A stretch of DNA of 64,000 bases from Bactericera cockerelli (taxonomy: Eukaryota > Arthropoda > Insecta > Hemiptera > Triozidae), in NCBI GenBank assembly GCA_024516035.1, contig CM044961.1:30952060-31016059 (forward strand). Direction: 5' to 3'. Made by a program: the position numbers and the translations under genes. Under the pieces are notes generated by a model. The model did no database searches. It saw nothing but the letters and a program-made list of their open reading frames with translations, and was not told the DNA's origin. How positions within the stretch are numbered: position 1 is the stretch's first letter; every line of letters begins with the position of its first letter. Positions 61,031-64,000 of this stretch are shown in pieces.

Positions 61031-61677
61031 AGCAGGAAATAAAAATATCAGATTTCACAACTCGAGAGTTTTTTTTCACTTTCTGTAAAATTTATTTTTA
61101 TTTTATTTGACGAATAAAGTAAAATAAATTCTATTGTTTAGGCTTCACAGACAAAGGAGTGGAGTTAATAACGCAGAACTAAGCAAAATATAGAGATATA
61201 TAAGATATTTTATTGGTTTTTCACTCATTTTTGTGATTTTCTTGTCACCTGATCACTGGTGGTCATTGTGAAATGTATTAACAATGAAACCACAGGGCCG
61301 CTCATAGGGTTGGCCAGCCGAGGTCTGACCTTGAGCTCTTCAGGGCCTGAGCCCAGCGGACGAGCACACAGAAATGAAAAAACAAGATTTTCCTGATTGT
61401 GAATCAATTTACAAAGATGCAGTAATTTTGTATGTCAAACAAAGTTTCATGTGTCTACCTATTTATAAATTGTATTTTTTATCAGTTCAGTTTGCAGGCT
61501 AAATTATTCCTGCAGGATAAACAAGTATTGTATTGAAGAGTGTTGTGAACTGTTGTGTTGTATAGTATCGAAGTTTTAAAAGAAAAATTAAAGTTCCCTG
61601 AATTTTGAAAACCTACCAAATTTTAAGTAACATTTTTAAATTTTTCAGTTTTAAGTGCATTTTCAACACACTACACA
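61031..61677. other. No feature recognised
   Basis: AT-rich spacer. A GC-richer block (61290-61370) has the 60-codon frame 61225-61407, without recognisable domain. Confidence 0.4.
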
Positions 61678-61870
61678 TGTGGTAAAGGCGGCACTCTGTG
61701 AATCCAAAGATTTGTGGGTTCAAAACTCAGCCGGGTCTGATAAGTTATACTCCAATTCGGGATTTTTACCACATAATAATATGTCTTCAGCTTATACTGC
61801 TGGAATAATGGGACTTTAATAGTCTTAATCGGGCAGTATAAATAAGGCGATATTATTATTATTATTATTA
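61678..61870 (+). repeat. RepB SINE, copy 5 (head slightly truncated)
   Basis: GTGGTAAAGGCGGCACTCTG, TTGTGGGTTCAAAACTCAGC, TTAATAGTCTTAATCGGGCA, GTATAAATAAGGCGATATTA, then (TTA)n. Confidence 0.8.
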
Positions 61871-61977
61871 TATTACACACTGGACATGGAAGACCGTATC
61901 CAGAACGATGCTTCTTGGCGTCCACAGGGTTCACCCATATCAATCCCTCCATCACCATGACATCACATATGGACACG

Positions 61978-62195
61978 GAAAGTAAAGTAAGTAAGGAAAT
62001 AAAGTAAGTAAGTAAGTAGATTAAGTAAGTAAAGTAAAGAAGTATGTAAGTAAGTAAGAAAATAAAGTAAGTAAAGTAATCAAGTAAAGTCAGTAAGTAA
62101 GTAAGTAAGTAAAGTAAGATAGTATGTAAGTAAGTAAAGTAATTAAGCAGGTACATATGTAAGTAAGTAAATAAAGTAAAAAAGTATGTAAGTTT
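61978..62195. repeat. (AAGT)n-type microsatellite
   Basis: Imperfect AGTAAGTAAAGTAAGTATGT repeats over ~215 bp. The 161-codon minus-strand frame is a Tyr/Leu/Thr artefact of this tract. Confidence 0.9.
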
Positions 62196-62840
62196 CGCGA
62201 AAAAATATGAAAAGATTCCACGTGCATGTCTTGCTCTTTTTCACTTCTCATCATCCGAAGTTAATTAGACGGAATAAAGTCAGGAGAACGTATACGAGTC
62301 AGTATGAGTCAATACGAGTACGGAGTCGTGTTGTATTCATTTTAGACTGTGAGCTTAGGAAAGGAAAATCTTTGTCTTATTAGTATTAGGTATTTAGCAC
62401 ATAGAAAAGTAGAGAGAGGCAGAGAGGGATGAAAAATATATGCGAAAATTTAGAAATACTTATGTATTTTATCTAATGTATGGGTATGTAAATGGGGTAA
62501 GAAATTATTTTAAAGTTCTAGAAAAAGTAGAAAAAATTATGTAAAATAATGGAATTGTTTTGTATAAAAAAATAAAGTGTAAATAAATAAATGGGAAATT
62601 TAGAAATATATTTAAAAAAAATATAATTATATACCTATGTACATAAAAATATATTTAGGTATCTAATGTATGGGTAAATGGGGTAAGAATTTATTTTAAA
62701 GCTCGAGGAAAAGTAGAAAGATGAATGAAAAATTATGTAGGGGATGGCGGGGTAAGAAAATTTAATAAAGAGAAAATGTTCCAGATAAGAAAAAAGTAGA
62801 GAAACACAAACTAGAGAGTACGTGAAAAATAGAAAGTTGG
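62196..62840. repeat. A/T-rich region with a diverged ~200-bp duplication
   Basis: TCTAATGTATGGGTA-TGTAAATGGGGTAAGAA-TTATTTTAAAG at about 62470-62515 recurs at about 62660-62700, followed in both by GAAAAAGTAGAAA. An old tandem duplication; no gene. Confidence 0.55.
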
Positions 62841-62844
62841 GTAG

Positions 62845-63165
62845 AAAATAAGGGTGAGAGAGAAGGGGAGAGAGAGAGGGACAGAGAGAGAGACGGACAG
62901 AGAGAGAGAGATAGAGAGAGAAAGAGAAAGAGAGAGAGAGAGGGAGAGAGAGAGAGGGAGAGAGAGAGAGGGAGAGAGAGAAAGAGAGAGGGAGGGAGGG
63001 AGGGAAGTGTAGAGAAAGAGAGAGAGAGAGGGGAGAGAGAGGGAGGGAAGTGTAGAGAGTGGAAGGTAGAGATAGAGAGAGAGAAAGACAGATAGAGATG
63101 TAGAGAGAGGGAGGTAGGGAAGAGAGAAAAAGAGAGAGAAAAAAGGAAGGAGAGAGAGTAGATAA
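62845..63165. repeat. (GA)n/(GGGA)n tract
   Basis: Polypurine tract with duplicated GGAAGTGTAGAGA blocks (63003, 63047). Confidence 0.9.
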
Positions 63166-63187
63166 AAGACAGACAGATAACTATGTC

Positions 63188-63915
63188 AGTGGGCCGTATT
63201 CATAAAAAAAGGAGCAATTTCTCGTGAGCAAAAGCAATAGTTACTTTTTAATTATTATTCTTTCCTCCTATTTTAATCTTGACATATTATGTATTTCGTT
63301 TGTGTTTGTGTCTGAAGAAAGAAAAAAAATCTTATCTTATATTTTGTTAATATTGTAAATTGGTTATGTACCGTAAAATATACAATACCTAACGGTATTA
63401 TTATTATTATTATTAATAATTAAAAGCAATAGGTGTGAAGGAAAAGATTGAACAAACTTTTTCTTAAGTATTCATAACCATTTACTTTAGATCGTAAGCA
63501 ATTGCTTTTGCTAACAAGCAATTGCTTTTGCTCACAAGCAATTGCTTTTGCTCACAAGTAATTGCTTTTGCTCACAAGCAATTGCTTTTCCTTACAAGCA
63601 ATTGCTTTTGCTCACAAGCAATAGCTTTTGCTTACAAGCAATTGCTTTTGCTTACAAGCAATAGCTTTTGCTTACAAGCAATTGCTTTTGCTTACAAGCA
63701 ACTGATTTTGCTCAAAAGCAATTGCTTTTGATCACAAGCAATTGCTATTGCTCACAAGCAATTGCTTCATGTTTAAGAAGAACAGACTATTAAAAGAAGG
63801 AAATGGTCAGCTTTATGAATATCCAAGTACCATTTACTACCATAAACATAAAAGGAAAGCTTTTGCTTTTGGTTTCAGAAAAAAGCAATTGCTGTCAAAA
63901 CTTTATGAATACCTG
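63188..63915. mobile_element. Possible TIR element enclosing a palindromic minisatellite
   Basis: The left end CAGTGGGCCGTATTCATAAA and the right end TTTATGAATACCTGGGTGG are approximate inverse copies, and AGCAATTNCT / AAAGCAATTGCT motifs line both inner flanks. CAGTGG-type ends would suit hAT, but no clear target duplication was identified. The core is the 20-bp repeat at 63496. Confidence 0.4.
63496..63769. repeat. 20-bp palindromic minisatellite, ~14 copies
   Basis: The unit is AAGCAATTGCTTTTGCTCAC, with AAGCAATTGCTT itself a perfect 12-bp palindrome. Variants CTTAC/CTCAC alternate. The 69-codon frame is a by-product of the 20-bp period over three units. Confidence 0.9.
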
Positions 63916-63917
63916 GG

Positions 63918-64000
63918 TGGAAGAGGTTGGGTTCGGTGGAAGAGATTGCCACCGGCAATGACCCCGTCCTTTAGTTAGGACATAATTATGTTTATATATA
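63918..64000 (+). repeat. RepD retroposon, cut by the window edge
   Basis: GTTGGGTTCGGTGGAAGAGA, TTGCCACCGGCAATGACCCC, GTCCTTTAGTTAGGACATAA. The hairpin stem is intact (ATTGCC/GGCAAT). Confidence 0.85.

Noticed and set aside
61671..62156. 161-codon minus-strand frame
   Set aside because: Encoded by an (AAGT)n microsatellite and a RepB fragment.
63496..63769. CRISPR array
   Set aside because: Direct 20-bp tandem repeats without spacers.

Overview
This is 64 kb of AT-rich eukaryotic DNA, most likely from an arthropod and probably an insect. That assignment rests on the repeat types (tRNA- and 5S-rRNA-headed SINEs, Jockey/CR1-like and RTE-like LINEs, Tc1/mariner fold-back elements, piggyBac-like and hAT remnants, insect-style Helitron ends) and on the very low coding density; the species cannot be named. 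No convincing host protein-coding gene, intact tRNA gene or rRNA gene was found. Most open reading frames come from (CT)n/(GA)n tracts, tandem repeats or transposon debris.

Repeat families are labelled as follows. RepA: SINE with a tRNA-like head and the marker AGTGCATGAATTTTT. RepB: SINE with the head GTCCCGGTAGCTCAG. RepC: about 150-bp module starting GGGTGGCGTCATCGTG. RepD: about 190-bp retroposon starting AAGGGTTGGGTGGAAGAG, with RepE as a relative. RepF: SINE with a 5S-rRNA-derived head. RepG, RepI and RepJ: unclassified dispersed repeats. RepH: fold-back MITE. RepM, RepN, RepO, RepP and RepQ: other SINEs with tRNA-like heads.

Layout. 0-7 kb: microsatellites, RepH, RepP, RepB, RepF, a Helitron-like element, RepA and RepJ. 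7-12.5 kb: two Tc1/mariner-type fold-back elements, one with crippled transposase fragments, and a small TIR element nested in RepA. 12.5-23 kb: pyrimidine tracts, a LINE 3' end, RepA, RepD and RepJ. 23.2-24.7 kb: a 12-copy minisatellite beside a near-perfect 613-bp palindrome. 25-29 kb: hAT debris with a BED-finger remnant, and a Helitron-like element. 29-42 kb: long CT tracts, SINEs, a piggyBac-like MITE inside RepA, a second copy of the small TIR element, and a 402-bp fold-back element. 43.9-46.9 kb: a 5'-truncated LINE with an 889-codon open frame, inserted in RepA; this is the only long ORF. 47.4-49.4 kb: a 2-kb non-autonomous element with CACTG termini and dense internal GTTTAGTAA-like repeats. 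50-56 kb: CT tract, G-rich tract and minisatellite. 56.8-57.8 kb: a 465-bp tandem duplication. 58.3-60.2 kb: a 1.9-kb fold-back element carrying nested retroposons. 60-64 kb: SINEs, microsatellites and a 20-bp palindromic minisatellite.

No genes work together here; the window is a layered record of transposition. The strongest unexpected signals are: (1) RepD/RepE retroposons whose head carries a hairpin preserved by compensatory changes; (2) a SINE body carried by both a 5S-rRNA head and a tRNA head; (3) several small non-autonomous DNA transposons with readable TIRs and target duplications (TTAA, TA, 10 bp, 5 bp), some trapped inside datable RepA copies; and (4) the 2-kb CACTG element. All family names are inferred by eye, without database comparison.
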